Shown here: positions 1 to 8,841 of the stretch, in pieces | How positions within the stretch are numbered: position 1 is the first letter of the stretch | Layout: each line of letters opens with the position of its first letter | DNA from: an uncultured SAR116 cluster alpha proteobacterium | GTDB lineage: Bacteria > Pseudomonadota > Alphaproteobacteria > Puniceispirillales > Marisalimonadaceae | DNA: 64,000 bases | NCBI GenBank assembly: GCA_902615025.1 | Contig: CACMNV010000002.1 | Location: forward strand, 106,868 to 170,867 | Direction of reading: 5' to 3' | Position numbers and translations under genes: made by a program | The notes under the pieces: model-generated | Told to the model about the DNA's origin: nothing | What the model saw: only the letters and a program-made list of their open reading frames with translations | The model's database searches: none

Positions 1-144
1 AATAATGAAATTTATGATCAAAGGATACATGTTGAATTATTAGATTTTTTAAGAGATGAGAAAAAATTTAATTCTTTTGAAGAGTTAAAAAATCAAATAT
101 TAAAGGACGTAAAAAAAGCAAAACTTTTTCATGAAAATAAATAA
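1..144 (+). CDS. ribF: Riboflavin kinase/FAD synthetase, C-terminal end (partial)
   Basis: This is the last 47 codons of a gene cut by the window edge. It is open from base 1 and ends in TAA. The peptide carries the RibF tail pattern (RIHVELLDFLRDEKKF, then a FEELKNQILKDVKKAK helix), which closes the C-terminal riboflavin kinase domain. RibF turns riboflavin into FMN and FAD. Its position directly upstream of ileS and lspA is the familiar ribF-ileS-lspA order, which supports the call. Only the tail is visible, so the catalytic residues cannot be checked. Confidence 0.75.
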   Translation, partial: NNEIYDQRIHVELLDFLRDEKKFNSFEELKNQILKDVKKAKLFHENK

Positions 145-198
145 TGAAATTAATCTCAAAAATGTTATTTAGTTAATAAAAAACTAAAGGTTATTAAA

Positions 199-2973
199 AT
201 GTCTGAATATAAAGATACTGTATTTTTACCTAAAACCACTTTTTCTATGAGGGCAGGACTTCCAAAGAAAGAGCCAGAAATTTTAAAGTTTTGGCAAGAT
301 TTAGATATCTATTCGAAATTAAGAAGTGCAAGAAAAGGAAGAGAATTGTTCGTCCTGCATGACGGTCCACCATATGCAAATGGTAATCTTCATATTGGTC
401 ATGCATTAAACAAAATACTAAAAGACATAATTAATAGATCTCAGTCTATGCTAGGTAAAGATGCCAATTATGTTCCAGGATGGGATTGTCATGGTTTACC
501 TATTGAGTGGAAAATCGAAGAAAATTATAGAAAGAAAAAAAAGAATAAAGATGAAATTCCTATTATAGATTTTAGAAAAGAGTGTAGAGAATTTGCTGAT
601 AAATGGATGAATATTCAAAGTGATGAATTTGAACGACTAGGTGTTTGTGGTGATTGGAAGTATCCCTACTCAACAATGAAATTTGAATCTGAAGCAAAGA
701 TAATGTCAGAAATTGGTAAATTTTTAATGAATGGAGGCCTTTATAGAGGTGTTAAGCCAGTCATGTGGTCTACAGTAGAAAAAACTGCATTAGCTGAAGC
801 TGAAATTGAGTATCATGAACATAGAAGTACTACAATTTATGTTAGGTTTCCTGTAAATAAAACTGAAATTGAAGATTTTAAAAATTCAAACATCATAATT
901 TGGACAACTACACCTTGGACCATTCCAGGTAATAGAGCTGTTGCCTATAAAGCTGATCTTAAATATTTACTTATTGAAGTTTCATCAATTAAAGAAGGTT
1001 CTATTGCTAAAATATCTGATAAAATAATTGTTGCAGAAGAATTACTGGATAGTTTCATCGAAGACACTTTAATTGAAAATTTTAACATTAAATTAAAATT
1101 AGAAGGAAAAGAACTAGAAGGAATAATTTTAAAACACCCTTTATGTAACGAAGGTTATGATTTTGATGTACCTTTATTAGAAGCTGATTTTGTTACTACT
1201 GAACAAGGGACAGGTTTTGTCCATATCGCACCTGGTCACGGTGCAGATGATTTTGAGTTAGGTAGAAAACATTCTCTTCCAACACTAGAGACTGTAGAGG
1301 ATGATGGTTTTTTAAAAGAAACTTTGCCATTATTTGGTGGATTGCACGTTCTTCGTGATAATGAAAAAATGGCAGATATTTTAACTGAAAATGAATGTCT
1401 TATTGGAAGAGGAACTATTAATCACTCTTATCCACATAGTTGGCGGTCAAAAGCACCTTTAATTTTTCGAACCACACCACAGTGGTTTATATCAATGGAT
1501 GAAAATGATTTAAGAAAAAAATCATTAAAAAGTATTTCAGAAACAAATTTTTTTCCATCACAAGGCGCAAACCGTCTATCAAGTATGATTAAGAGTAGAC
1601 CTGATTGGTGTATTTCTAGGCAAAGAGCTTGGGGCGTTCCAATCGGAATCTTTTATAACAAAACGACACTTGAACCTTTAAGAGATCAAGAAGTTTTAGA
1701 TAGAGTTATAAAATCTTTTAAAGAACACGGAGCTGATGCATGGTATAAATTTGATGAATCTTTTTTTCTTGGTGAAAAGTATAATCCAGAAGATTATATA
1801 AAAGTTACAGATATTGCCGATGTCTGGTTTGATTCTGGTTCTACACACACATATGTCTTGGAAGACAGAAATGATCTCAAATGGCCTGCTTCTTTATATT
1901 TAGAAGGTACAGATCAACATAGAGGTTGGTTTCATTCTTCATTACTGGAATCTTGTGGCACCCGAGGTGTTGCTCCTTTTGAATCAGTTTTAACTCATGG
2001 ATTTGTGTTAGATGAAAATGGACGAAAAATGTCTAAGTCATTAGGGAACGTAACCTCACCGCAAGATGTTTTGAAAGAGTATGGTGCTGATATTCTAAGA
2101 TTATGGGTTATAGGTTCAGATTACTATGACGATTTAAGAATTGGTAAAGAAATTTTAGTAAGACATGCTGATCATTACAGAAGACTTAGAAACACTCTAA
2201 GATATCTGTTAGGTGCTTTAAGTGATTTTGATAAGAAAGAAACTATAGATTACTCAGATATGCCTGAGATTGAAAAATGGGTTTTAAATGAAGTTTATAA
2301 ATTAGCAAAAAAAATAATTCAATTTACTCAAAATTATCAACTTGGTGATATTTATAGAGAAGTTTATGATTTTTGTAATGATGACTTATCCTCATTTTAT
2401 TTTGATATAAGAAAGGACACCTTATATTGTTCTAGCTATGATAGTGTTGAGAGAAGATCATGCAGAACAGTTTTAGATATTTTATTTAATTGTATTTGTA
2501 CATGGTTGGCACCAATTCTTTGTTTCACAACTGAAGAAGCCTGGAAAACTCATAATATCGATGAGAATGAATCTGTTCATTTAAAAGAATACTTCAAACC
2601 TAATGATGTTTGGAATAATGATACTTTGTCAAAAAAATGGGAAACCATTAGAAATTTAAGATTAAAAGTAACAAATAAAATTGAAGAGAAAAGAAGAGAA
2701 GGTTTAATAGGTTCAAGTTTAGAAGCAGTAATTACTTTGGAGGTTCCAACTAATTATTTCAAAATACTAAGTAATTTAAATTTATCAGAAATATTTATAT
2801 GTTCTAAGGTAGAGTTTAATGTCTCTGATGATCTTGAAAATGACGAAATCAAAGTTAATTGTAAAAAAGTTTCTGGTTCAAAATGCGAAAGATGTTGGAA
2901 AATTTCAGATGATGTAAATATTGATACTTCATTATGTCCAAGATGTACAAATGTGATTGATACTTTAAGATAA
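199..2973 (+). CDS. ileS: Isoleucyl-tRNA synthetase
   Basis: Class I synthetase that charges tRNA-Ile in the cytoplasm. At 924 residues it is the usual bacterial length. The HIGH signature appears as NGNLHIGHALNK near residue 65, and the KMSKS loop as GRKMSKSLGN near residue 610. The editing (CP1) domain lies between them and includes the WTTTPWTIPGN segment. The C-terminus has the zinc-knuckle pattern CERCW...CPRC found in bacterial-type IleRS. The start has an AAAGG stretch about ten bases upstream. The stop abuts the lspA ATG with no gap, so the two genes are co-transcribed and probably translationally coupled. Confidence 0.97.
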   Translation: MSEYKDTVFLPKTTFSMRAGLPKKEPEILKFWQDLDIYSKLRSARKGRELFVLHDGPPYANGNLHIGHALNKILKDIINRSQSMLGKDANYVPGWDCHGLPIEWKIEENYRKKKKNKDEIPIIDFRKECREFADKWMNIQSDEFERLGVCGDWKYPYSTMKFESEAKIMSEIGKFLMNGGLYRGVKPVMWSTVEKTALAEAEIEYHEHRSTTIYVRFPVNKTEIEDFKNSNIIIWTTTPWTIPGNRAVAYKADLKYLLIEVSSIKEGSIAKISDKIIVAEELLDSFIEDTLIENFNIKLKLEGKELEGIILKHPLCNEGYDFDVPLLEADFVTTEQGTGFVHIAPGHGADDFELGRKHSLPTLETVEDDGFLKETLPLFGGLHVLRDNEKMADILTENECLIGRGTINHSYPHSWRSKAPLIFRTTPQWFISMDENDLRKKSLKSISETNFFPSQGANRLSSMIKSRPDWCISRQRAWGVPIGIFYNKTTLEPLRDQEVLDRVIKSFKEHGADAWYKFDESFFLGEKYNPEDYIKVTDIADVWFDSGSTHTYVLEDRNDLKWPASLYLEGTDQHRGWFHSSLLESCGTRGVAPFESVLTHGFVLDENGRKMSKSLGNVTSPQDVLKEYGADILRLWVIGSDYYDDLRIGKEILVRHADHYRRLRNTLRYLLGALSDFDKKETIDYSDMPEIEKWVLNEVYKLAKKIIQFTQNYQLGDIYREVYDFCNDDLSSFYFDIRKDTLYCSSYDSVERRSCRTVLDILFNCICTWLAPILCFTTEEAWKTHNIDENESVHLKEYFKPNDVWNNDTLSKKWETIRNLRLKVTNKIEEKRREGLIGSSLEAVITLEVPTNYFKILSNLNLSEIFICSKVEFNVSDDLENDEIKVNCKKVSGSKCERCWKISDDVNIDTSLCPRCTNVIDTLR

Positions 2974-3459
2974 ATGAGCATTAAAAAATTTATCATAGGT
3001 GTTATTTTAGTTTTATCTTTAACTATATTTATAGACCAACTGACAAAATATATTGCCTTTATCGTTTTATTTGAAGACCAACAAGTTTTAATTATAAATC
3101 ATTATTTAAATTTTAGACCAGTTTGGAATGATGGTATTTCTTTTGGTATGTTACAGGGATATGGTAATCTTGGAAGAGTTATATTTATTATAATAGCTTT
3201 AATTATAAGTTTGTGGATTATAATATACTCAAAAAAGCTAAATATTATCGGTTTTGTTGGTTATAATATGATTGCAGGTGGAGCTATTGGAAATGTTATA
3301 GATAGAATTGTTCATGGTAAAGTCATAGATTTTATTGATGTTCATTACAAAGCATATCATTGGCCAGCATTTAACATGGCAGATAGTTTTATTTTCATAG
3401 GTGTGTTATTATTTTTGTATAACGAATTTATAGTTATAAGAGGTAAAAAAAATGTTTGA
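2974..3459 (+). CDS. lspA: Lipoprotein signal peptidase (signal peptidase II)
   Basis: Inner-membrane aspartyl protease that removes signal peptides from diacylated prolipoproteins. The 161 residues form about four hydrophobic segments. Both catalytic aspartate blocks are present: GNVIDRIVHGKVIDFIDVHY near residue 110 and FNMADSFIFIGV near residue 135. The NDGISFGML motif typical of LspA is near residue 52. Translation starts on the base after the ileS stop, and the 3' end overlaps the next lipoprotein gene by 8 bp. A natural client therefore lies immediately downstream. Confidence 0.96.
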   Translation: MSIKKFIIGVILVLSLTIFIDQLTKYIAFIVLFEDQQVLIINHYLNFRPVWNDGISFGMLQGYGNLGRVIFIIIALIISLWIIIYSKKLNIIGFVGYNMIAGGAIGNVIDRIVHGKVIDFIDVHYKAYHWPAFNMADSFIFIGVLLFLYNEFIVIRGKKNV

Positions 3460-3964
3460 TTATATTTTTGATTTAAGAAAATTAAGTGCATTTGCATTAA
3501 TAATATTTTCTAGCTTTCTTAATTCAGGATGTTCAGATTTTAGGCAGGCTATTGGAAAGGAAAAGTTTATTCCTAATGAATATTCATTTTTAAGTACTCC
3601 CAAACTTATTATGCCACCAGAATTTGGTAATAAAGATAATATTATTGAAAAAAGAAATACTAGAAAAGAAACACCTGAATTTAGTTTAAAAAATAAAGTT
3701 AACAAATCAGGATTTGACAATTTATTTAATTTTAACTCAGTACCACAAGATATTAGAAAAATTGTTGATGATGAAACGTTGGGTATTAGTAGGAGTGAAA
3801 GAACTGGTTTGGATATTCTTTTAGGTAATGAACCAGCGGTAGGGGTTTATTTGGATTCTGAAAAAGAAGCCTTAAGAATTAAAAAAGCTAAAGATAAATC
3901 TCTACTTTCTAAGCCTTCACCCTCTATTAACATTACTGATGACAAGAAGTTAAAAATTAAATAA
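3452..3964 (+). CDS. DUF3035-type lipoprotein (BamF-like)
   Basis: A 170-residue protein with a hydrophobic N-terminus ending in a lipobox-like FLNSGC near residue 27, so it is probably lipidated and exported. The mature part is polar, with a P-rich segment (FLSTPKLIMPPEF) near residue 45. Alphaproteobacterial lipoproteins of the DUF3035 family sit beside lspA in this position and have been linked to the BAM outer-membrane assembly complex as BamF. That family assignment is from memory of context and the P-x-L-x-x-PPEF pattern, not from a search. It overlaps lspA by 8 bp and ends 7 bp before mutL. Confidence 0.6.
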   Translation: MFDYIFDLRKLSAFALIIFSSFLNSGCSDFRQAIGKEKFIPNEYSFLSTPKLIMPPEFGNKDNIIEKRNTRKETPEFSLKNKVNKSGFDNLFNFNSVPQDIRKIVDDETLGISRSERTGLDILLGNEPAVGVYLDSEKEALRIKKAKDKSLLSKPSPSINITDDKKLKIK

Positions 3965-3971
3965 AAAAACC

Positions 3972-5726
3972 ATGGAAATTAGAACGCTTCCTGATTTTTT
4001 AATTAACCAAATTGCAGCTGGAGAAGTAATAGAAAGACCTGCGTTTGTAATTAAAGAACTCATAGAAAACGCGATTGATGCTAAAGCTAATGAAATAAAC
4101 ATAATTGTTAAAGATGGTGGAAAAAAAGAAATAATTGTTTCTGATAATGGAATGGGCATGACTTCTGACCAATTAAAGCTTTGTATAAAAAGACATGCAA
4201 CTTCTAAGCTTCCTAGAAATAGTTTAAATGACATTAAATTTCTAGGTTTCAGAGGTGAAGCTTTACCTTCAATTGCATCGATAAGTGAATTAAAAATAGA
4301 AAGCTGTAGAAAAGAGCTAAATGACGGTTGGTGCATTAAATTGAAAAATAATCAAGTTATCCAATTCTGCCCTTCGTCTATAAAATTTGGTACAAAAATA
4401 ACAGTAAACAAAATTTTTGAAAACGTTCCTGCAAGGCTAAAATTTTTAAAATCTAATCAAGTAGAAAATAAAAATTCATTACAAATTATAAAAAAAATAG
4501 CCTTAGGTCATCCTGAGATAAAGTTTTTATATAAGTTTGAAGAAAATTTAACTCATGTTTATAAAAAAGAGAACTTTAATAATGAAGGTTTTAAAAATAG
4601 AACTTTAGAAGTATTGCAAGATGATTTTTTTTCAAATTCATTGCTAGTTGAAAATAAAATTCAATCTGATCTAGGTGATATAAAGTTGAGAGGATTTATT
4701 AGTATTCCAAGTTATAATAAAGTGAATCAAAGTTATCAATTTTTATTTGTGAATGGTAGACCAGTTCAAGATAGAGGCTTGTCTGCAGTTATTAGACTAT
4801 CATATAGAGACAATTTGCCTAGAGGAAGACATCCTTTATATTGTTTAATGCTAGATCTTTCTAATGATCAAATTGATGTAAATGTTCATCCTACAAAATT
4901 AGAAGTCAAGTTTCAAAATTATGAATTTTTAAAGAGTTTTGTTATAAACTCAATTACAAAAGCATTACAAATTAAAAATAATAATAAGATAAGTAAGACT
5001 TTTAACATTTCAGAAATAAGTAACAATATTCCATCACATAAAAGTGAGTTAGAAGAACAAACCTTTCTAGATACTTTAAACGCAAATCCTAAAATTAAGA
5101 CTTTATATGATCAAGAAAAGGATGATTTTTTAAAAAAAATTACAGAACACCCATTAGGATCTGCTTTATATCAATTTAAGAAAAATTTCATTATTTCTAT
5201 TACCTCTGATGACATTTTGTTAATTGATCAACATGCTGCGCATGAAAGAATATTATTTGAAAAAATGAAAAAAAATATTTCCACACAAAATGTGACTAAG
5301 CAAATTTTATTAATTCCTATAAATATAAATATGGATCAAACGAAAATTAAAACATTATTTGAATATAATACGTTATTAAAAAAAATTGGATTAGAAATTG
5401 AAAAATTTGGTGAAAAGTCCATTCTTATCCGAGAAGTACCATCTCTATTAATAAATTATGACGTTAAACAAATTATAATTGATTTATGTGACGATTTAAT
5501 GGAAATAGGAATGCCAAAAAGTCTTGATGAAAAAATTAATTTAATTCTAGGAAACATATGTTGTCATAAATCAATAAGGTCAGGAAGAATATTAAACCTT
5601 GATGAAATGAACGCTTTGCTAAGAGAAATGGAAGTTACTCCAAACTCTGGTCAGTGTAATCATGGAAGGCCTACTTCTATAGCTTTGTCTGTAAAACAAA
5701 TTGAAAAGTTATTTGAGAGAAACTAG
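3972..5726 (+). CDS. mutL: DNA mismatch repair protein MutL (endonuclease type)
   Basis: Couples MutS mismatch recognition to strand processing. The N-terminal GHKL ATPase motifs are clear: QIAAGEVIERP near residue 12, ENAIDA near 32, DNGMGM near 58 and GFRGEALPSIASIS near 92. The C-terminal domain has the metal-binding endonuclease motif DQHAAHERILFE near residue 420 and the accessory blocks CCHKSIRSG and CNHGRP. It should therefore nick DNA itself, as expected in a lineage without MutH. The 584-residue length is normal. The 3' end overlaps the convergent rsmD by 18 bp. Confidence 0.96.
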   Translation: MEIRTLPDFLINQIAAGEVIERPAFVIKELIENAIDAKANEINIIVKDGGKKEIIVSDNGMGMTSDQLKLCIKRHATSKLPRNSLNDIKFLGFRGEALPSIASISELKIESCRKELNDGWCIKLKNNQVIQFCPSSIKFGTKITVNKIFENVPARLKFLKSNQVENKNSLQIIKKIALGHPEIKFLYKFEENLTHVYKKENFNNEGFKNRTLEVLQDDFFSNSLLVENKIQSDLGDIKLRGFISIPSYNKVNQSYQFLFVNGRPVQDRGLSAVIRLSYRDNLPRGRHPLYCLMLDLSNDQIDVNVHPTKLEVKFQNYEFLKSFVINSITKALQIKNNNKISKTFNISEISNNIPSHKSELEEQTFLDTLNANPKIKTLYDQEKDDFLKKITEHPLGSALYQFKKNFIISITSDDILLIDQHAAHERILFEKMKKNISTQNVTKQILLIPININMDQTKIKTLFEYNTLLKKIGLEIEKFGEKSILIREVPSLLINYDVKQIIIDLCDDLMEIGMPKSLDEKINLILGNICCHKSIRSGRILNLDEMNALLREMEVTPNSGQCNHGRPTSIALSVKQIEKLFERN

Positions 5727-5735
5727 TAACTTTTT
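5704..5735 (+). terminator. Possible hairpin terminator within mutL/rsmD overlap
   Basis: A perfect 8-bp inverted repeat, AAAAGTTA and TAACTTTT, is separated by 15 bases and runs into TTTTT. It spans the last codons of mutL and the convergent rsmD. The stem is AT-rich and the loop is long, so any terminator activity would be weak. Confidence 0.3.
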
Positions 5736-6287
5736 AAAACACTGTAAGTAAGATGAACCAATTTTTTTTGAAAATATTGTTTCTAAATTAAGCTTGTCTA
5801 TATTTAATATTTTATCTGTTTCAACTAATATAAGACCCTTATTATTTAAAATTTTGTTATCTGAAATAATTTTTAAAACAGTTGAATAAATATTTGAACT
5901 ATATGGGGGATCAAAATAAATGAAATCAAATTGAGGTAATACTAATTTTTCTATTTTGGTAATATCTTGCTTTAACACAAATAAGTTTTTACCAAGTTCA
6001 ATATTTAATTCTATTTTAGATAAATTTTTATTGATTAAATTTATTGCATTTTGATTTTTATCAATCATGTATACTTTTTTTGCCCCCCTGGAAAAAGCTT
6101 CAATTCCAATTCCACCTGATCCAGAGCATAAATCTAGAAAATATTTTCCATCAATATTACTTGAATACTTTTCCGAATTGATGATTGAGAATAAAGACTC
6201 TTTAAACCTATCAGTAGTAGGTCTTATTAAAAAGTTTTTAGGAATATTTAACTTATGCCCCTTAAATTTGCCTGAAATAATTCTCAT
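5709..6287 (-). CDS. rsmD: 16S rRNA (guanine966-N2)-methyltransferase
   Basis: SAM-dependent methyltransferase that modifies G966 of 16S rRNA. The N-terminus RIISGKFKGHKL and the following RPTTDRFKESLFSII are hallmark RsmD sequences. The SAM site is FLDLCSGSGGIGIEAFSRGA near residue 50, and the catalytic DPPY motif is near residue 125. The length of 192 residues is typical. It lies 7 bp downstream of rluB on the same strand, so two rRNA-modifying enzymes form a small operon. It converges on and overlaps mutL. Confidence 0.94.
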   Translation of the reverse strand: MRIISGKFKGHKLNIPKNFLIRPTTDRFKESLFSIINSEKYSSNIDGKYFLDLCSGSGGIGIEAFSRGAKKVYMIDKNQNAINLINKNLSKIELNIELGKNLFVLKQDITKIEKLVLPQFDFIYFDPPYSSNIYSTVLKIISDNKILNNKGLILVETDKILNIDKLNLETIFSKKIGSSYLQCFKKLLVSLK

Positions 6288-6294
6288 AAAATAT

Positions 6295-7023
6295 TTAAGA
6301 TTTTAGTAATTTATTAAAATTTTTATATTTAAGTTCAGTTAACTGCCCAGGTTTAAGATCTTTTAAATTGAATGGACCGTAAGATATTCTTATAAGTCTA
6401 TTTACTGTGCAACCAAAATGATCCATTATTTTCCTTATTTCTCGATTTTTTCCTTCGTATAGTCTCATAGTTAGCCATCTATTTTTCCCTTTTTCATCTT
6501 CTAGTTCTAATTCAATAGGTTTATATTTGATGCTATTCACTTTAATTCCATATTTAAGTTGATCTTTGATTTTGTTATTAATTGTTCCAAAAATTCTTAC
6601 TTTATAAGTTCTCTGAAATTTATTTTGAGGTAATTCAAGTTTTCGAGCAAAGTCACCATTATTTGTTAATAACAATAATCCTTCAGAATTGAAATCAAGT
6701 CTTCCAATAGATATTAGTCTTTTATTAACTTTTAATTTTATTTCATCAAAAATATTTGGTCTTCCTTGTGTATCTTTTGTTGTTACTAGAAAGCCTTTTT
6801 TTTTATAATATAACCAAAGTCTAACTTTTTCTTTTTCTTTTAATTTTTGGTTATTAACTTCAATGATATCTTTTGTTGTTACATTTGTATTACAATTTTT
6901 AATAACATTACCATTTAACTTAACATATCCATTGTTAATTAAACGCTCAGCTTCTCGTCTTGAGCATAAGCCTGAATTGGCAATTTTTTTTGCTATTCTT
7001 TCATTAATTAAATTATCGACCAT
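6295..7023 (-). CDS. rluB: Ribosomal large-subunit pseudouridine synthase B family
   Basis: RsuA/RluB-family pseudouridine synthase, 242 residues. An N-terminal S4 RNA-binding domain is seen in ANSGLCSRREAERLINNGYVKLNG (residues ~15-38). The catalytic aspartate lies in GRLDFNSEGLLLLTNNGD near residue 105, and the C-terminal NREIRKIMDHFGC block is also present. RluB modifies 23S rRNA; RsuA and RluE/F are close relatives. RluB is the best fit from the S4 domain and motif pattern, but the exact target is inferred. It is first in a two-gene unit with rsmD and divergent from tadA. Confidence 0.88.
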   Translation of the reverse strand: MVDNLINERIAKKIANSGLCSRREAERLINNGYVKLNGNVIKNCNTNVTTKDIIEVNNQKLKEKEKVRLWLYYKKKGFLVTTKDTQGRPNIFDEIKLKVNKRLISIGRLDFNSEGLLLLTNNGDFARKLELPQNKFQRTYKVRIFGTINNKIKDQLKYGIKVNSIKYKPIELELEDEKGKNRWLTMRLYEGKNREIRKIMDHFGCTVNRLIRISYGPFNLKDLKPGQLTELKYKNFNKLLKS

Positions 7024-7089
7024 TATTAAGTTTATTATTAACTAATTCACTTTTACAATATTAATTAATTTAAATTAGAGGGACTTTCA

Positions 7090-7527
7090 ATGTTAAAGTA
7101 TGATGATTTTATGAAGCTAGCTTTAAATGAAGCAAAAAAATGTTCACGAAAAAAAGAAATTCCAGTTGGAGCAATTATCGTAGACGAATTTCAAAATATT
7201 ATTTCAAAAGGATATAATAAAGTTGAAGAAAAAAATAATCCATTATACCACGCTGAGAAAATAGCAATTGATAAAGCACTTTTAAAAACTAATAAAAGAT
7301 ACTTAGATAATTGTGATATTTGGGTAACATTACAGCCCTGCGAAATGTGTATGGGAATGATAAAACAAGTAAGAATTAAAAGGTTGTATTATGGTGCAAG
7401 TATTCCTCATTGTGGTTTTAAAAATAAAATTAATAATAGAGTATGTAGTGAAATATATTCAGGGATACGAGAAGATGAATGTTCAAAATTAATAAAAGAT
7501 TTCTTTAAAAAAATTAGGTCAGATTGA
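7090..7527 (+). CDS. tadA: tRNA-specific adenosine deaminase
   Basis: Converts the wobble adenosine of tRNA-Arg(ACG) to inosine. The 145-residue cytidine-deaminase fold has both zinc motifs: HAEK near residue 55 (zinc His plus the proton-shuttle Glu) and PCEMCMGMIKQVRI near residue 85 (two zinc Cys). The start has a GAGGGA Shine-Dalgarno sequence about 8 bp upstream. It is divergent from rluB, and its last 9 bp overlap the convergent purD. A general nucleotide deaminase is unlikely given the close match to TadA motifs. Confidence 0.93.
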   Translation: MLKYDDFMKLALNEAKKCSRKKEIPVGAIIVDEFQNIISKGYNKVEEKNNPLYHAEKIAIDKALLKTNKRYLDNCDIWVTLQPCEMCMGMIKQVRIKRLYYGASIPHCGFKNKINNRVCSEIYSGIREDECSKLIKDFFKKIRSD

Positions 7528-8787
7528 TAGTTTACCTATATCTTTTCTGTAAAAACCTTCAGGCCAATTTATTTTATCTATAGTGGAATAGGCTTTTCTT
7601 CTACAACTTTCGATTGTATCTGAAATTGACGTTATGCATAGAACTCTACCACCAGTAGCGATTAATTCATTTTTACTGTTAAGAGCAGTCCCTGCATGAA
7701 AAATAATGATATCATCATCATTTTCGAATGAAGAAATATTTGGTATAATTTTATTTTTTTCAAATTCATTTGGGTACCCTCTATTAGCAAGCACAACTGT
7801 TATTGATTTTTTATTTTTAAGTCTAATTAAACAGTTTTTTAAATTTTTATCTAATGATCTCAGCATAATTTCTAATATGTCTGTATTAAGTAATGGTAGA
7901 ATGACTTGTGCTTCGGGGTCTCCAAAACGACAATTATATTCAATAAGTTTTGGTCCATCATCAGTGATCATAACTCCAATATATAAAATCCCTTCATAAT
8001 TTTTATTTTCTAAATGCATACCTTTAATTGTTGGCTCAACAATTTCTTTAATTATTTTTTGAAGTATTTTTTGATTTAGAGTTGGTGCTGGCGAAACTGC
8101 TCCCATTCCTCCAGTATTTGGCCCGCGGTCATTATCAAAAGCTCGCTTATGATCTTGTGCTGTTCCTAAAAGCTTAAAATCATGTCCATCCGATACAACA
8201 AAAATACTTGCTTCTCTTCCAGATATTCTTTCTTCAATAAGAATTTTCGAACTAGATTGCCCAAACTTTTTGTTATTCAACATTTCTTCGCATGCTAGTT
8301 GTGCTTGTTCTTTATTATCACAAACAACAACACCTTTACCTGCTGCCAACCCATCTGCTTTTACCACGCAGTAACCATTTAGTTTTTCTACTTCAGCTAA
8401 TGCCAGTTCAATATCAGTAAAATAATTAAATGTTGGTTGAGGTATGTTATATTTTTTGCAAAAATTTCTAGAAAATGTTTTTGAACCCTCAAGCATAGCT
8501 GCTTCAGCAGTAGGTCCAAATGCTTTGATGCCAATATTATTAAGTTTATTTTTAAGCCCTTTTACAAGTGGCACTTCTGGTCCAATAATAACTAGATTAG
8601 CTTCAATTAATTTTGCTAAATTACAAAGTCCTTCTATATCATCAACAGGAATATTTTTGCATTCACCAAGTTTTTGCATTCCTGGATTTCCAGGAGTAAT
8701 AAATAATTTACTTGTAAGAGGTGAATTTTTTATGGCTCTAGCAATTGCATGTTCTCTTCCACCACTTCCAACTAACAAAATAATCAT
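7519..8787 (-). CDS. purD: Phosphoribosylamine--glycine ligase
   Basis: ATP-grasp enzyme for the second step of purine synthesis, joining glycine to phosphoribosylamine. The N-terminus has the IILLVGSGGREHAIA signature. The ATP-grasp core has VVKADGLAAGKGVVVC near residue 145. The diagnostic GPNTGGMGAVSPAP is near residue 230, followed by EYNCRFGDPEAQ. The length of 422 residues is usual for a single-domain PurD. It is divergent from xseA across 54 bp. Confidence 0.97.
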   Translation of the reverse strand: MIILLVGSGGREHAIARAIKNSPLTSKLFITPGNPGMQKLGECKNIPVDDIEGLCNLAKLIEANLVIIGPEVPLVKGLKNKLNNIGIKAFGPTAEAAMLEGSKTFSRNFCKKYNIPQPTFNYFTDIELALAEVEKLNGYCVVKADGLAAGKGVVVCDNKEQAQLACEEMLNNKKFGQSSSKILIEERISGREASIFVVSDGHDFKLLGTAQDHKRAFDNDRGPNTGGMGAVSPAPTLNQKILQKIIKEIVEPTIKGMHLENKNYEGILYIGVMITDDGPKLIEYNCRFGDPEAQVILPLLNTDILEIMLRSLDKNLKNCLIRLKNKKSITVVLANRGYPNEFEKNKIIPNISSFENDDDIIIFHAGTALNSKNELIATGGRVLCITSISDTIESCRRKAYSTIDKINWPEGFYRKDIGKLSI

Positions 8788-8841
8788 ATTTTAATTTCCA
8801 AAATTGTTTTTATTTCTAAAAATATGACATAGAATTTATAA